Shown: positions 51,713 to 62,473, counted from the stretch's first letter. The stretch is 64,000 bases of DNA from Oscillatoria princeps RMCB-10 (GCA_019359235.1 JAHHHT010000022.1:62001-126000), one strand, 5' to 3'. Notes: generated from the sequence alone by a model not told the origin. Program-made: numbers and translations.

Positions 51713-54700
51713 TCACCCGGTGTTTCGCATACCGGCAGCGATGCCATTAATCGTCAGCAGAGCCCCGCGCAGCAATTCCGCCTTGCTGTAGCGCGAGTGG
51801 ATCACCCCCGGCACAGCACTGCTGCCGTGCTGGCGCAAGCGTTTCAGGAGAGAGACTTGCAGCAAACCGAGAGGGACAATAGTGCCATTGCGGAGCTGCA
51901 CAGAGCGCTGGAGGACAGGATCGCCATCCAGCAGGCGCTTGTGGCCGGTGATAGCCAGAACCAAATTGCGGATCAGGTGGTATTCGCTGGAAATTTGCTC
52001 AAACAAAGCCTCAAAGCGAGCCTTATCCGCCGGTTTAGCCAATTCCCGCACATAGTGGTGGGCGATCTCCATGTCCACTTTCGCCAGAGTCATTTCCACC
52101 TTAGAAATCACCATTTTGAAGAAAGGCCACTTGAAATAGAAATAGCGAAGCAGTTTCATGTGCTCTTCGGGCTGTTCGTCCAAGAACGTTTGCAGCGCCG
52201 TGCCCACTCCGTACCAAGACGGCAGCAGGAAGCGAGTTTGCGTCCAGCTGAACACCCAAGGAATCGCCCGCAGAGTGCCCAAATCCTTCTTGCCGGTGCG
52301 CCGGCGAGCCGGTCGCGAGGAGATTTGCAGCTGGCTGATTTCATCAATCGGCGTCACTTGGTGGAAAAATTCGATAAAATCCGGCTGCTCGTAAATCAGG
52401 GCGCGGTAGTGAGCCCGGGAGCGGTCTGACAGCTCCTCCATGATTTCGTTCCAAGGCTGGATGTCGTCAAAGCCGGTGCCGAGCAAACTCGATTGAATCA
52501 CAGCAGTGGCGATACTTTCCAGGTTGTAAATCGCCAAATCCGGCAGCGTGTACTTCGACGCCAGCACTTCCCCCTGTTCGGTAATCTTAATCCGCCCGTT
52601 GACGCTCTCCGAAGGTTGCGCCAGGATCGCCTCATACGCTGGGCCACCCCCGCGCCCCACAGAACCCCCGCGCCCGTGGAAGATCCGCAATTGGACGCCA
52701 TACTCCTCAGCCATCTTCTGCAGCGCTTTCTGAGCTTTATGGATTTCCCAGTTACTGCTGAGGAAACCCGAATCCTTGTTGCTGTCGGAATAGCCCAGCA
52801 TCACTTCCTGTAAAGACTGCGCCGGACCGGCATTGCTCCGGCGGTCTACAGTGCAAGAGATCCCCTGCAGCTTGGCATAGCCGCCGGCGAGCATAGCGCG
52901 ATAGAACGGCAGTTCAAACAAACTTTGCATCACCGAGGGTGCGTTTTTCAGGTCTTCGACCGTTTCAAACAGGGGAACCACCTGAATGGTGCAAATGCCA
53001 GTAGCTGGGTCGTAGAGGCCGGCTTCTTTGGCCAGCAGCAGCACTTCCAGCAAGTCGCTGGCATCGTGGCTCATGCTGATGATGTAAGTTTGGCATATTT
53101 CCTGGCCAAACTCTTGCTGCAGGGCTCGCACGATGCGGAAAGTTTCGATCGTCTCGCGGGTTTTTTCGGAAAAAGGCAGTTCCCCCGGGATCAGCGGGCG
53201 TCGGGTTTGCAGTTCCGTAGCCAGCCACAGAGAGCGCTGAGCTTCCGACAGTTCCCTGTAAGGAAGGTGCAAAACTTGCAGGTATTCGCCGATTTCCGTG
53301 AGGGCGTCACAGTGGAGAGACGATTCCTGACGGATATCCAGCCCCGCCAGCGAGAAGCCAAAAATTTCCACCTGACAAATCAGCGTTTCTAAGTCGCGAC
53401 AGCTCAGTCCCGTTGCCGCCAAGTTGCGCTGAATCAGCCGCAATTCTGCCAAAAATTCGGCTCCTGAGCGGTAAATGGAGGCCGAGCTCGTTTCTGGGCT
53501 GCGGCGCTGCCAGTCTTCTTCGCCTGTGTGCAGACGCCTGTTGCGCTCGCGGGTTTTCTCCAGCCGCTTGCAAACGTAAGCCAGCTTCAGGCGGTAGGGT
53601 TCCTGCCGGTAGCGAATCGCCAGCTGCTCGTAAACTTCTGGCATCTGCAGCCGGTCTTGTTCCAGCGATTCCAGCAGTTCCGGCAAGACATCGCTCCAGT
53701 GCAGGGACACGCTCAACTGCCGGGTCAAGAACCCTACGGAGTAGGTGTACTTGTCCAAAACCTGCTGGCGCTGGTAGCAGGCGGTTTGCCAGGTCACCGC
53801 CGGCGTGCACGAAGGGTTGCCATCCCGGTCCGCCCCCACCCAGGAGCCGAAGGTGCAGAAGTTGTACTTGGGAGCCTGCAGGTGGGGGAAAGACGCCTGC
53901 AAACATCGCTTCAGGCGCTGGTAAAATTGCGGCACCACATCAAACAGCACCTCGTTGAAGTAGTGCAGGGTGTATTCCACCTCATCGAGGACTGTCGGTT
54001 TGAACTGGTGCAGCTCGTCAGTGCGCCACCAGAGGCGAATTTCCTCGGTTAGCTGTTCGCTGAGGGCTTTGGCTTCCAAGGAAGACTCCCAGGCGCAGTT
54101 CATCTGTCCTCCCCCCGCCTGCAGGGGATGCAGAGCGTCGAGCTCCGTCCCCACACCGGCGCTTTCTTCCAAAGCGTCGAGCTGTTGCAAAATTCTGGCG
54201 ACGCGCCGCTGCTTGTCGCGGATCGTCTGGCGGACAATTTCCGTGGGGTGAGCTGTAAACACCAGCCGCACGTCCAGCCCGTCGAGCAATTTCTGGATCT
54301 TGTTCGGCGGAACGTTGAGGCTGTGCAATTTGGGAAACAGTGCCTGGAAGCTGGCGGCTTCCCGGCGCGGCATGTTGGAATCCTGCCAGCTTTTTTCCAG
54401 CAAGTCCGCTTCCGGTCCGCCACTAAAGCGCTCTACCTCTGGTTTGGGGAATACCTGAGCCCCCACCCCGTTGCCCGGAGCGCTCGCCCGCCCGCCCCTG
54501 CCGCTTCGCAACTGTTCGCGCTGCTCGTAGTGCTGTTCGAGAATATTAATCAGCTGGAAGTACAGGGCAAAGGCGCGAGCGGAACGAATGGCGTCATTAA
54601 TATCCAGCTTTTCCACGACCTGCAAGACTTCTGACCCCATGAAGTTGGGCGCTTGTCCTTCCGGCGAGCACAGGTCGCGCAGCCTCTGGAGCAGGTCTAC

Positions 54701-54832
54701 GAGTTGCTGACCGCACTCGGATCGCAGCACAGATTCCCACAGGTCTTCTACGATTTTGAGGCGATGTCGCAGAAAGAGATCGGATGGGGTGACAGAAATG
54801 GCCTGATCTGAAGATTGCAGTAGCGAACTCAT
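51713..54832 (-). CDS. ppc: Phosphoenolpyruvate carboxylase
   Basis: A 1039-residue enzyme that adds bicarbonate to phosphoenolpyruvate to give oxaloacetate, the main anaplerotic step feeding nitrogen assimilation. The catalytic His lies in [20 protein letters not shown] near residue 194. [37 protein letters not shown] and the glycine-rich [14 protein letters not shown] near 720 are intact, as are the effector-site [12 protein letters not shown] region and the C-terminal [11 protein letters not shown] non-conserved stretch of about 35 residues (residues 107-140, Gly/Arg-rich) is typical of cyanobacterial variation. It is preceded by a long gene-poor region. Confidence 0.97.
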   Translation of the reverse strand: MSSLLQSSDQAISVTPSDLFLRHRLKIVEDLWESVLRSECGQQLVDLLQRLRDLCSPEGQAPNFMGSEVLQVVEKLDINDAIRSARAFALYFQLINILEQHYEQREQLRSGRGGRASAPGNGVGAQVFPKPEVERFSGGPEADLLEKSWQDSNMPRREAASFQALFPKLHSLNVPPNKIQKLLDGLDVRLVFTAHPTEIVRQTIRDKQRRVARILQQLDALEESAGVGTELDALHPLQAGGGQMNCAWESSLEAKALSEQLTEEIRLWWRTDELHQFKPTVLDEVEYTLHYFNEVLFDVVPQFYQRLKRCLQASFPHLQAPKYNFCTFGSWVGADRDGNPSCTPAVTWQTACYQRQQVLDKYTYSVGFLTRQLSVSLHWSDVLPELLESLEQDRLQMPEVYEQLAIRYRQEPYRLKLAYVCKRLEKTRERNRRLHTGEEDWQRRSPETSSASIYRSGAEFLAELRLIQRNLAATGLSCRDLETLICQVEIFGFSLAGLDIRQESSLHCDALTEIGEYLQVLHLPYRELSEAQRSLWLATELQTRRPLIPGELPFSEKTRETIETFRIVRALQQEFGQEICQTYIISMSHDASDLLEVLLLAKEAGLYDPATGICTIQVVPLFETVEDLKNAPSVMQSLFELPFYRAMLAGGYAKLQGISCTVDRRSNAGPAQSLQEVMLGYSDSNKDSGFLSSNWEIHKAQKALQKMAEEYGVQLRIFHGRGGSVGRGGGPAYEAILAQPSESVNGRIKITEQGEVLASKYTLPDLAIYNLESIATAVIQSSLLGTGFDDIQPWNEIMEELSDRSRAHYRALIYEQPDFIEFFHQVTPIDEISQLQISSRPARRRTGKKDLGTLRAIPWVFSWTQTRFLLPSWYGVGTALQTFLDEQPEEHMKLLRYFYFKWPFFKMVISKVEMTLAKVDMEIAHHYVRELAKPADKARFEALFEQISSEYHLIRNLVLAITGHKRLLDGDPVLQRSVQLRNGTIVPLGLLQVSLLKRLRQHGSSAVPGVIHSRYSKAELLRGALLTINGIAAGMRNTG

Positions 54833-55329
54833 AGGGTCTTATCAAGCGTTGCTTCGGCTATCTCACAATTTTAGGGCTAAGTCTTCCTTTTGTAGCCTTA
54901 ACAACAAGTAACATTGCGATTCGCTTTTCGGGTCGGACAGCGCTTCCCGCCTACTGTATGGCATAAAAAGGCTGCCCCGCTCGGGCTGCCCCCTCTCACA
55001 GTTTGTGTGGGAATCTTGACAATTTCTCAGCTAGGGGCGGGGCAAGCAGACAATCTTTCCCAAGAAAAGCTATCTGGGGTGAACCCGCCCGAAGCAAGCC
55101 ACCTGCTTCCTTGAGGGCAAACCGGCCCCTACAGGGTTTGGCTGATGTCGCTATCCACTAGGACAGTTGGGTCCGCCCGGGGTTTACTGGCTGTCGCTGC
55201 TGCCATCGGAAGTGGTGGTGCGGGCAACAGTCCCGCCTTGCCCCGCCACAGACACCAGGTTGCCTGGATCAAAAGGATTCCAGATGGGGTGGGGGCGGGT
55301 TTTTCGGTCTTGTCTTTGTGTCCCACGCT

Positions 55330-55454
55330 GGGCGTTGCACATTTGTGGGATGAACCCCACCCCCCAACCCCCTCCCCGTGTACGGGGAGGGGGAGTTTGA
55401 GGGGGTTTTCAATGAGGGAAAAAGTTTCAATCATCCTTCTACTGTGCAACGCCC
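55330..55454. mobile_element. 125-bp C-rich element with GGGCGTTGCAC ends
   Basis: Perfect 11-base inverted ends (GGGCGTTGCAC ... GTGCAACGCCC) enclose the CCCACCCCCCAACCCCCTCC hairpin facing CGGGGAGGGGG. It adjoins the RTX remnant. Confidence 0.65.
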
Positions 55455-55469
55455 CACGTTGTTCGGGCG

Positions 55470-55640
55470 AGCCCGCCCCTACTGACGCCGCTGCCATCCA
55501 GGCGCAGGGTGTCGGTGCCCGCACCGCCTTTGATGCGGCGGAAATTCAGGTCGCTGAGTGCCAATATATCATCGCCGGCACCTCCGTACAAGAGGTCAGC
55601 GCGTGGCCGGCATCGCCAAACAGCGACTCAACACCGGCAT
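55470..55640 (-). pseudogene. Remnant of an RTX (calcium-binding nonapeptide) protein
   Basis: Minus strand: GVESLFGDAG in one frame continues as LLYGGAGDDILALSDLNFRR, IKGGAGTDTLRLDGSGV in another, so a frameshift near 55597 splits two RTX GGxGxD units. The sequence ends at the C-rich element. Upstream minus-strand DNA to about 55870 (for example AGIALVAAGSGGGG) may be more of the same gene but is not readable. The interval 54833-56217 otherwise has no intact gene. Confidence 0.6.
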
Positions 55641-56217
55641 TCCCGCTCTCGGCTGTCCGAAGCTGGCTGTGCCGGACACGAGTGATGCTCGATAGGCTTG
55701 TTACTCTCGGGTGAGCGGGGTCAGGGGCCACTTCCACCGACCCGCTCCGCACCGCCACTGTTTTTGACAGGGTACAGCTATATCCCCTAAAAAGCTGCCC
55801 CCACCCCCGCTCCCGGCAGCCACAAGGGCTATGCCGGCGCAATTTTCATCCCGCTTGGCAGCTACCTCGGCATCCGTTGAGAGCCCACTCCGTCCAGCCG
55901 GTTGCCACAATCCACCCACTCCGTTACAATGCCTGCGGTGAGTGGAGAAGCCGCACCCTTTGCGGTGCGAGCCGGTATTGTGGCCCTCCGCGCCGCCTTT
56001 TCCCTTTTGCCGGTTGCGCCGCGCCTGCTGTGCCGCTGTGTGAGGCGCTCGACAAGGTTCCGCAGTAACTTTAGCACATTAGTGCAGCGGGCGCAAGACT
56101 TGCAAAACTTTATTAAAAAATGTAAACAGCAGAAAGTCGCATAAAACTTCTGCTTTAATAGCGGAAGAGTGGTTGGCCTATGCTCAACTCCCTAAAAGGC
56201 TATATGAAGGAAGGATC

Positions 56218-57315
56218 ATGACATTAACCGGCCAGTTTGAAGTTCCTGGGAATTCCGACACTGGGGTTGAATTTACCAATCCCCAAACTGCGGAACTAGC
56301 TTATACTTTTTCAACGTCGGGAACCTGGGCGTCGGATGTAAGCAATCCCAGTTTGCAAGCCTGTACCGCTGAAGGATTTTCCAGTCTCCACCCGCAGATT
56401 CAAGAAGGGATTAAAGCCGGGTGGCCCGATTTTGGCAAATACATGAAGTATACCAGCAGTAACCCTTACGGTTTAGTCGCCGAAAACCTGAAAACGGGTG
56501 CGGTCATCAATGTGGGCAAAAAAGCGACAGTCGTTCTCAAGCCCGGCGAAACCTTACGCTTCGTTCTGAATGATTACTCTTGGGACTACGGCAATAATAG
56601 TGGCAGCATCAGCGTCAACTGGTCAGCCAGCAATTTAGTTACTAAAGTTATCAGCTTTGACGGGAGCCGAGATTATATCACTCTTCCCGAAATGGAGATC
56701 GTTTGCGGTGAAGGCTTCACGGTAGAAGTCTGGGTTTGTTTTGCCAGCTTCACCAAAGAGTTTTCGAGAATAATCGAATTAGACAACTTCAAGAACAAAC
56801 CCCCCTACATCGTCTTGACCGCTTCGCAGACAAAAAACGACCTGTACCTAGGACTCCAATGTGTGGGGGGAGCCCACACCAGGTTAATTGCGCCCTCAGT
56901 TATAGAAATAGGGCAGTGGGCGCAGCTAGCAGCAACGGTTGACACGTCAGGAAATGCTATAATTTACAAAAATGGCGAGTTTATTGCTTCTGGTCCCGTT
57001 GAATTACCCTCGCAATTGAATTGCCAGAAAAATGCTATTGGCGCAGATTTAGGCGGCTGCAGCTACGGTTTGCGTGAATTTCACGGCAAGATGGCTGAAG
57101 TTCGGATTTGGAACAAAGCCCGCACCCAAGCTGAAATTCAGGCTGATATGTCCAACCGGCTCACCGGCAAAGAGCCGAATTTAGTCGCGTATTGGCCATT
57201 AGATGATGTCAGAGTGGAAGGTTCAGCTCTTAAAGTTGCAGACCTGACCGGCAACTACCCCGGTACGGTAACAGGAGCGACCTCAGTCGAAGACAGCACC
57301 TTCCCTGTTCGCTAA
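56218..57315 (+). CDS. LecA-like lectin domain fused to a LamG/concanavalin-type domain
   Basis: A 365-residue protein started at the ATG at 56218 with AAGGA upstream. Residues about 1-125 resemble the PA-IL (LecA) galactose-binding lectin: TGQFEVPGNSDTGVEFTNPQ at the start and RFVLNDYSWDYGNNSGSISV at the end. Relative to LecA (NDVPGTYGNNSGS), the calcium ligands Asp, Asn and Asn are kept and Thr is replaced by Asp. Residues about 150-340 form a LamG-like jelly roll: VISFDGSRDYITLPEM, FTVEVWVCFASFTKEF, IIYKNGEFIASG, FHGKMAEVRIWNKARTQAEI, NLVAYWPLDD. No signal peptide is visible, so it may be cytoplasmic or leave by another route. A GC hairpin (GGCGGGC/GCCCGCC) follows at 57332-57351. Confidence 0.72.
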   Translation: MTLTGQFEVPGNSDTGVEFTNPQTAELAYTFSTSGTWASDVSNPSLQACTAEGFSSLHPQIQEGIKAGWPDFGKYMKYTSSNPYGLVAENLKTGAVINVGKKATVVLKPGETLRFVLNDYSWDYGNNSGSISVNWSASNLVTKVISFDGSRDYITLPEMEIVCGEGFTVEVWVCFASFTKEFSRIIELDNFKNKPPYIVLTASQTKNDLYLGLQCVGGAHTRLIAPSVIEIGQWAQLAATVDTSGNAIIYKNGEFIASGPVELPSQLNCQKNAIGADLGGCSYGLREFHGKMAEVRIWNKARTQAEIQADMSNRLTGKEPNLVAYWPLDDVRVEGSALKVADLTGNYPGTVTGATSVEDSTFPVR

Positions 57316-57497
57316 CGGGTGAGCAACAGGTGGCGGGCACTTTCGCCCGCCCCCACTCTCTGCAGAAAGCGGGTTGAGAGGTTGGGTTCCGCCCGACAGC
57401 CGCCAGCGGTTTCCTTAAGCAATCAACCGGATTACATGAAACATAAAAGTTTGTAAAATATCTTTATTAAAGATAGCACTTAAAAAAGTGCCATAAA

Positions 57498-58202
57498 TTA
57501 CGATTGAAGACTGATCGAAATGGCGTTCGGGAGCAACCGTTCTAGATCCAAATCGGAGGCAGCTTTGGCCAGCTTGGCGGTGTCAGTAGGGTCATCGAGA
57601 TAGGGCAAACAGCCGAACACCGGCACCTGAGTCAGAGACTCGATTAAGTATGCCGGTGCCCAACTGGCAATTTCCTCCTGCGAGCAAGGCGCGACACAAT
57701 TGAGGACAATGCCGGAGAGGGAAACACCGGCTTGCCTTGCCAGAGCGACATTGGCCACAGCCTGACCGATGGCCCCCAGACGGGCAGGCACGGCCAAAAC
57801 AGCCGGCAGCCGCCAGTCCCTAGCCAAATCGGCCACAGTCAGCTCGGCAGTCACCGGCGAGCCCAGTCCGCCGAGCCCTTCCACCAAAACCAGATCGCAG
57901 CGGCGCTGCAGCGCTGCAAAAGCCCGCCACACCGGCGCGAGATCCACCGTCCGCCCCTCTCTCTCAGCCGCCAGGGGGGGAGCCAGGGGCGCTTGGAAAT
58001 ACAGCGGCGTCATTTCCTCTGGGGACTGGTTCAGAGAAAACAGCCGCAAGTACAGCTCGCGGTCGCCCGCACCCGACTGCACCGGCTTCATAATGCCGAG
58101 AGTTTTCCCCGTGCAGTAAGTCTGCCAGTAAGCAGCCAGAGCCGCTGTCAAAACTGTTTTGCCGGCATTGGTATCGGTTCCAGAAATCAGAAGTGCGTTC
58201 AT
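57498..58202 (-). CDS. bioD: Dethiobiotin synthetase
   Basis: A 234-residue ATP-dependent enzyme that closes the ureido ring of dethiobiotin in biotin synthesis. The P-loop is LLISGTDTNAGKTVLTAALA. KTLGIMKPVQSGAGDRELYL supplies the substrate Lys, and LVLVEGLGGLGSPVTAELTV contains the VEGxGGL signature. PAVLAVPARLGAIGQAVANV and LNCVAP complete the fold. It lies 41 bases downstream of the kinase gene on the same strand; no other bio gene is in the window. Confidence 0.95.
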   Translation of the reverse strand: MNALLISGTDTNAGKTVLTAALAAYWQTYCTGKTLGIMKPVQSGAGDRELYLRLFSLNQSPEEMTPLYFQAPLAPPLAAEREGRTVDLAPVWRAFAALQRRCDLVLVEGLGGLGSPVTAELTVADLARDWRLPAVLAVPARLGAIGQAVANVALARQAGVSLSGIVLNCVAPCSQEEIASWAPAYLIESLTQVPVFGCLPYLDDPTDTAKLAKAASDLDLERLLPNAISISLQS

Positions 58203-58243
58203 TGGGCGCGTGTGACAGTGCGAGTTGACGGTTGAGTTTGGAA

Positions 58244-60220
58244 TTAAAAAGAAGGGAGAGCCGGTTCCCGTGTGGGAGCCGGTGTGGGAAGGGGAGCGGG
58301 TTCCGGAGCGGGAGCCGGCGCGGGAAACGGTTCCGGAGTCGGAGTCGGAGTCGGAGTCGGAAACGGTTCCGGAGCGGGAGCCGGTGTGGGAATCGGAGCC
58401 GGTGTGGGAATCGGAGCCGGTGTGGGAAACGGTTCCGGAGTCGGAGTCGGAGTCGGAGTCGGAGTGGGAAACGGTTCCGGAGTCGGAGTCGGAGTCGGAG
58501 TCGGAGTCGGGGTGGGGGTCGGGGTGGGAATCGGTTCCGGAGTGAAAGTGGGAATCGGTTCCGGAGTGAAAGTGGGAGTCGGAGTCGGAGTCGGAGTCGG
58601 AGTCGGAGTTGGTTCCGGAGTTGGTTCCGGAGTGAAAGTGGGAGTCGGAGTCGGTTCCGGAGTCGGAGTGGGAGTGGGAGTCGGTTCCGGAGTCGGAGTG
58701 GGCAGGGGCGCGAACTGCAACTTCACCTCCAGCTCGTACTCAGCTTTCGACTGCCCTGGCGCGGGTTTGAGCTGCAGGGTGTAGTCGCCGATAGACGGGA
58801 CAGTGAGCTGCCACACAGACACCCCTAGCGACTGCCCCGGCAGTGGCTGCCCGTCGGGCCCCAACACTGTCATCTGGACATCTTTGCCTGTTACCTTAGC
58901 GCTCAGCTCTATTCCTGAGAGAGCCTGAACCTGATAGCTAGCGGTTTCGCCAGCTTGCAGGGTGCCGCGAACAGTCGTGGGGGTGCCCAGCAGCACATCC
59001 AGGCGCTTGCTGGACTGTGGCGTGGGGGTTGGGCTGGGCAGGCGAGTCGGAGACGGTGCCGGTGTCAGTGCCGGGCTGGAAAAAACGACCGGCGCGGGAG
59101 GCTCGGGTGCCGGCGGACGGCGCATCAGCGATTTGACCAGCGCCCAGGAGCCAAAGCCGGTTAAAACTGCCAAGCCGGTGCCAATCAGTATCACCCCCAC
59201 AGGGTTTTCCCAGATCGCACCTTCAGGCTGATCGTCATCTGGAGGCGGAGGGGGCGGAGTGGGGGAAGGCAGTTGGTTTCCACCGGGGGCATAACTGGGG
59301 CGTCCGACGGCTACCGTTTGCACTTGCGAGAGGTTGGGATCTGGGGGTGGGGGCGGAGAGGGGGAGGGCGCGGGGGTTGGGTTGAGCAGGGGAGAGAGCG
59401 CCGCAGCGATTTCCCGAGCGGACAGGTAGCGATCGCCCGGTCTGTAGCTCAACATTTTATCCAGCACCGCCGCCAGTTGCGGGCTAACCTGGGCCCACCG
59501 CTGCCAGTTCCAAGTCAGCTCCACGTCATCAAACAGTTCCAGGGGCTCTCGACCGGTGAGCAGCACAATGGCTGTAGCGGCTAAAGCGTAGAAATCGCTG
59601 CTGGGGTAGGCGCGACCGGTTTGCATTTGTTCGCTGGGGGCGTAGCCCATTTTGCCGGCGCTGGTGGCCGGTGGTGGCCCGTCGGGGGACAGCACGCGGG
59701 TAGCAAGTTCTTTGACAACGCCGAAGTCAATCAGCACCGGCAAGCCGTCGGACGCTCGCTGAATGATATTTTCTGGGGAGATATCCCGGTGGATGATGCT
59801 GCGGTCGTGGATGTATTCCAGCACCGGCAGCAGATTATTGAGCAATTGCAGCACTTCGGCTTCTGAGAAGGTGCCTCCTGCTGCCTTGCGCTCCAAAAGC
59901 AGGGTGCGATAGGTTTTGCCGGCAACGCAGTCCTGCACCAAAAACAGGCGGTCGCTTTCTTCAAAGGTGGCCCGAAACTGGGGAATTTGCGGGTGCTGAA
60001 TTTGATAGAGAACCTGGGCTTCCCGCCCGAACATCTCCCGCGACTTTTCCAGGGCGTAGGCGCTCATCTGAACGGGAATCAGTTCCTTGAGGGCGCACAG
60101 TTCGTTAAAGCGCCCTTGGTCTTCTGCTAGATAGGTGCGGCCAAACCCCCCTTGACCCAAAATATCGATCAGGCGGTAGCGGTTTTGCAGGACAGTGCCG
60201 GTGGCAAGGGGTGGTTGCAT
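58244..60220 (-). CDS. Membrane-spanning Ser/Thr protein kinase with a Pro-Thr-rich tail
   Basis: A 658-residue Hanks-type kinase. The glycine loop is [20 protein letters not shown], with the Lys in [10 protein letters not shown], the catalytic loop in [19 protein letters not shown], and DFG in [19 protein letters not shown]. The kinase domain ends near residue 275. A Pro-rich linker precedes one membrane helix ([20 protein letters not shown], residues about 340-360). Outside lies a PPC-like beta domain ([20 protein letters not shown] ... [18 protein letters not shown]). The tail of about 140 residues is built of [15 protein letters not shown] runs. The target is unknown. The kinase lacks PASTA repeats and so differs from PknB-type wall sensors. 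Confidence 0.92.
   Translation of the reverse strand: MQPPLATGTVLQNRYRLIDILGQGGFGRTYLAEDQGRFNELCALKELIPVQMSAYALEKSREMFGREAQVLYQIQHPQIPQFRATFEESDRLFLVQDCVAGKTYRTLLLERKAAGGTFSEAEVLQLLNNLLPVLEYIHDRSIIHRDISPENIIQRASDGLPVLIDFGVVKELATRVLSPDGPPPATSAGKMGYAPSEQMQTGRAYPSSDFYALAATAIVLLTGREPLELFDDVELTWNWQRWAQVSPQLAAVLDKMLSYRPGDRYLSAREIAAALSPLLNPTPAPSPSPPPPPDPNLSQVQTVAVGRPSYAPGGNQLPSPTPPPPPPDDDQPEGAIWENPVGVILIGTGLAVLTGFGSWALVKSLMRRPPAPEPPAPVVFSSPALTPAPSPTRLPSPTPTPQSSKRLDVLLGTPTTVRGTLQAGETASYQVQALSGIELSAKVTGKDVQMTVLGPDGQPLPGQSLGVSVWQLTVPSIGDYTLQLKPAPGQSKAEYELEVKLQFAPLPTPTPEPTPTPTPTPEPTPTPTFTPEPTPEPTPTPTPTPTPTPTFTPEPIPTFTPEPIPTPTPTPTPTPTPTPTPEPFPTPTPTPTPTPEPFPTPAPIPTPAPIPTPAPAPEPFPTPTPTPTPEPFPAPAPAPEPAPLPTPAPTREPALPSF
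58270..58700 (-). repeat. Hexanucleotide repeat encoding the Pro-Thr tail
   Basis: Imperfect GGAGTC/GGAACGG hexamers, read on the minus strand as CCGACTCCGACTCC, encode alternating PT and PE residues. Unit gains or losses of six bases keep the frame. Confidence 0.88.
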
Positions 60221-60446
60221 GGCTCAAAGGCTCAAAGGGGGGGTGGGGTGGAAAGCAAAGGAGCGGTGTCTTCGCCCAACAGGAATCTTAGCAGGGGCGA
60301 CAAATCTAGAGTTCAGCCAACTGGATGAGAAAAACCGGATTTTTTGCCGGTGGCGAGGTCTGCTGCCGCCCGCCCGCCCGCCACCGGGGGAGCAGGCGGG
60401 CGGTGAAATCCGCTGTTAGCGGCCAGTTTTGGCCCGGGGGGTTTGC

Positions 60447-60905
60447 CTAGCCGCTCAGCTTGGCTTTTACGAGCTCTTGCACTTTTTTGCCGTCTGCTTT
60501 ACCCTTGAATTCTTGCATGGCCGGTCCCATGACTTTGCCCATGTCTTTGGCGGTGGTGGCACCGACTCGGGCGATAATCTCGTCGAGTGCGGCGCTCAAT
60601 TCTTCATCGGAGAGCTGTTTTGGCAGATACTCCTCGATGATGGCCAATTCCTGGGCTTCTTTGGAGGCCAGATCCTCCCGTCCCGCTTGCCGGTATTGCT
60701 CGATCGACTCCCGCCGCTGTTTGGCCACCTGGGCCAGCACTTCCAGTTCTTGGGCTTCCGTCAGCTGTTCTTGACCTGCAGGACGGACGCTGACTTCTTT
60801 TTCCAGCAGCACTTTTTTGATGCTGCGCACCGTTTCCAGGCGGAGTTTATCCTTAGATTTCATGGCGGCTTTGATATCTTCGCCAATCCGATCCTTCAAG
60901 CTCAT
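60447..60905 (-). CDS. GatB/YqeY-domain protein
   Basis: A 152-residue all-helical protein of the YqeY family. MSLKDRIGEDIKAAMKSKDK is followed by LRLETVRSIKKVLLEKEVSV, RRESIEQYRQAGREDLASKE and LAIIEEYLPKQLSDEELSAA, ending in TTAKDMGKVMGPAMQEFKGK, the C-terminal domain shared with the GatB amidotransferase tail, which binds tRNA. The function of stand-alone YqeY is unsettled; a tRNA-linked role is inferred. It lies upstream of the kinase on the same strand. Confidence 0.92.
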   Translation of the reverse strand: MSLKDRIGEDIKAAMKSKDKLRLETVRSIKKVLLEKEVSVRPAGQEQLTEAQELEVLAQVAKQRRESIEQYRQAGREDLASKEAQELAIIEEYLPKQLSDEELSAALDEIIARVGATTAKDMGKVMGPAMQEFKGKADGKKVQELVKAKLSG

Positions 60906-61016
60906 AAATCTTAAGGTTTCTTTACAGATATTAAGAAGTTAATCCCTCAGGGGCGTTCCCGACATGTTTTCATTTTATTTTTATTTTTCCCCAGCGCGGG
61001 TGCGCCGCGACTCTGA

Positions 61017-61165
61017 GAGCGTGTTTGTAAAGAAAAAGTCAAGGAGCCAGAAACCGGGCACGCCTCGGCTAGAGGCGGTGGGCCATTACGGAGCCGTTTC
61101 GCCACCAAAAGAAACCCGGTTTCTCCCCAGGTGCCGGTCTTAACAATTACTTTACACGCACGCTC
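61017..61165. mobile_element. 149-bp element with GAGCGTGTTTGTAAAG ends
   Basis: Left GAGCGTGTTTGTAAAG and right CTTTACACGCACGCTC are inverted with two mismatches in 16. The interior carries AGAAACCGGGCACGCC, GCTAGAGGCGGTGGGCC and AAGAAACCCGGTTTCTC. TTAACAATTACTTTA next to the right end is shared with the element at 44386-44607. The rest of the 60906-61444 gap shows no gene. Confidence 0.65.
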
Positions 61166-61444
61166 CTCTTGGGGGCAATTCCATGAGATTAGCAGAAAAT
61201 CCCACCTGACAAGCCGAGCGAGGCTTGGGCCGTTAAGTTATTTTACTCACCGGGGACAGTGCTGGCTCCCCGCGAGCAGCCCTTTGAGCGGGTGGGCCGG
61301 GAGGGGGTGCGGTCAGTCAAGATTATCGATTGCATAAAAAAATGTTACTGCCGGTGCCGGTCTCTGTTTCCGTGAAATCTCAGGCAATAATTTTAAATAA
61401 GGATGATAAGATGTCGGTGAATGAAGGCGCTGCGAGGGTCTGCT

Positions 61445-62437
61445 GTGATCCGTTCTGCTACTTTAACTATTGAGAGTGCTCTGCCATCTGTTGCCGATCA
61501 GAACCGGCTGCGGCTGTTTTCAGGGTCAGCCAATATTCCTCTGGCCCAGGAAATCGCTCGTTACCTGGGTCTCGACCTGGGGCCAATGGTGCGAAAGCGG
61601 TTTGCAGATGGAGAAGTGTACGTTCAAATTCAGGAATCCATCAGGGGCTGTGACGTTTATCTGATCCAGCCGACTTGCCACCCGGTCAACGATCACCTGA
61701 TGGAATTGCTGATCCTGATAGATGCCTGTCGCAGGGCTTCGGCTCGGCAAATTACGGCAGTTATTCCTTATTATGGCTACGCCCGGGCTGACCGGAAAAC
61801 AGCTGGGCGGGAGTCGATTACGGCCAAGCTGGTGGCCAACTTAATCGCCCAGGCGGGAGCGAATCGCATTCTGGCGATGGATTTGCACTCAGCCCAGATA
61901 CAGGGATACTTCGACATTCCCTGCGACCACGTCTACGGCTCGCCTGTGATCCTGGATTACCTGCACAGGAAACAGCTGTCAGACTTGGTGGTGGTCTCAC
62001 CGGATGTGGGCGGTGTGGCGCGAGCGAGGGCGTTTGCCAAAAAGTTAAATGATGCGCCTCTGGCGATTATTGACAAGCGCCGCCAAGCGCACAATGTGGC
62101 GGAAGTCATGAATGTGATTGGTGACGTGAAGGGCAAAACAGCAGTCCTCGTGGACGACATGATCGACACGGCTGGCACCATGACGGAAGGGGGCCGGCTT
62201 TTGCGCCGAGAGGGTGCCAGTCAGGTTTATGCCTGCTCCACCCATGCGGTTTTTTCCCCACCGGCAGTTGAGCGCCTCTCAAGCGGCGTTTTTGAGGAAG
62301 TAATCGTCACCAATACGATTCCTGTGCCGGATGAACACCGCTTTAAACAGCTGACGGTACTCTCGGTGGCTAACTTGCTCGGTGAAACCATCTGGCGCGT
62401 TCACGAAGATTCTTCCGTCAGCAGCATGTTCCGCTAG
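61445..62437 (+). CDS. prs: Ribose-phosphate pyrophosphokinase (PRPP synthetase)
   Basis: A 330-residue enzyme that makes PRPP from ribose-5-phosphate and ATP for nucleotide, histidine and tryptophan synthesis. The GTG at 61445 with GAGGG upstream gives the standard cyanobacterial length; an ATG at 61421 adds eight residues. Motifs are RLRLFSGSANIPLAQEIARY, RFADGEVYVQIQESIRGCDV, the ATP/flexible region PYYGYARADRKTAGRESITA, AMDLHSAQIQGYFDIPCDHV, VVVSPDVGGVARARAFAK, and the PRPP loop TAVLVDDMIDTAGTMTEGG. A hairpin follows. Confidence 0.96.
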   Translation: MIRSATLTIESALPSVADQNRLRLFSGSANIPLAQEIARYLGLDLGPMVRKRFADGEVYVQIQESIRGCDVYLIQPTCHPVNDHLMELLILIDACRRASARQITAVIPYYGYARADRKTAGRESITAKLVANLIAQAGANRILAMDLHSAQIQGYFDIPCDHVYGSPVILDYLHRKQLSDLVVVSPDVGGVARARAFAKKLNDAPLAIIDKRRQAHNVAEVMNVIGDVKGKTAVLVDDMIDTAGTMTEGGRLLRREGASQVYACSTHAVFSPPAVERLSSGVFEEVIVTNTIPVPDEHRFKQLTVLSVANLLGETIWRVHEDSSVSSMFR

Positions 62438-62446
62438 GCCGCACCT

Positions 62447-62473
62447 TTCCGAGGCAGCCGGCCTGCTTCGGAA
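62447..62473 (+). terminator. Hairpin after prs
   Basis: TTCCGAGGCAG, loop CCGGC, CTGCTTCGGAA: an 11-bp stem with one G-T pair, 10 bases after the prs stop. There is no T run. Confidence 0.5.

Noticed and set aside
58225-58828. Plus-strand frames opposite the kinase tail (Gly/Val-, Arg/Ser- or Glu/Ser-rich)
   Set aside because: Shadow frames of a hexanucleotide repeat.
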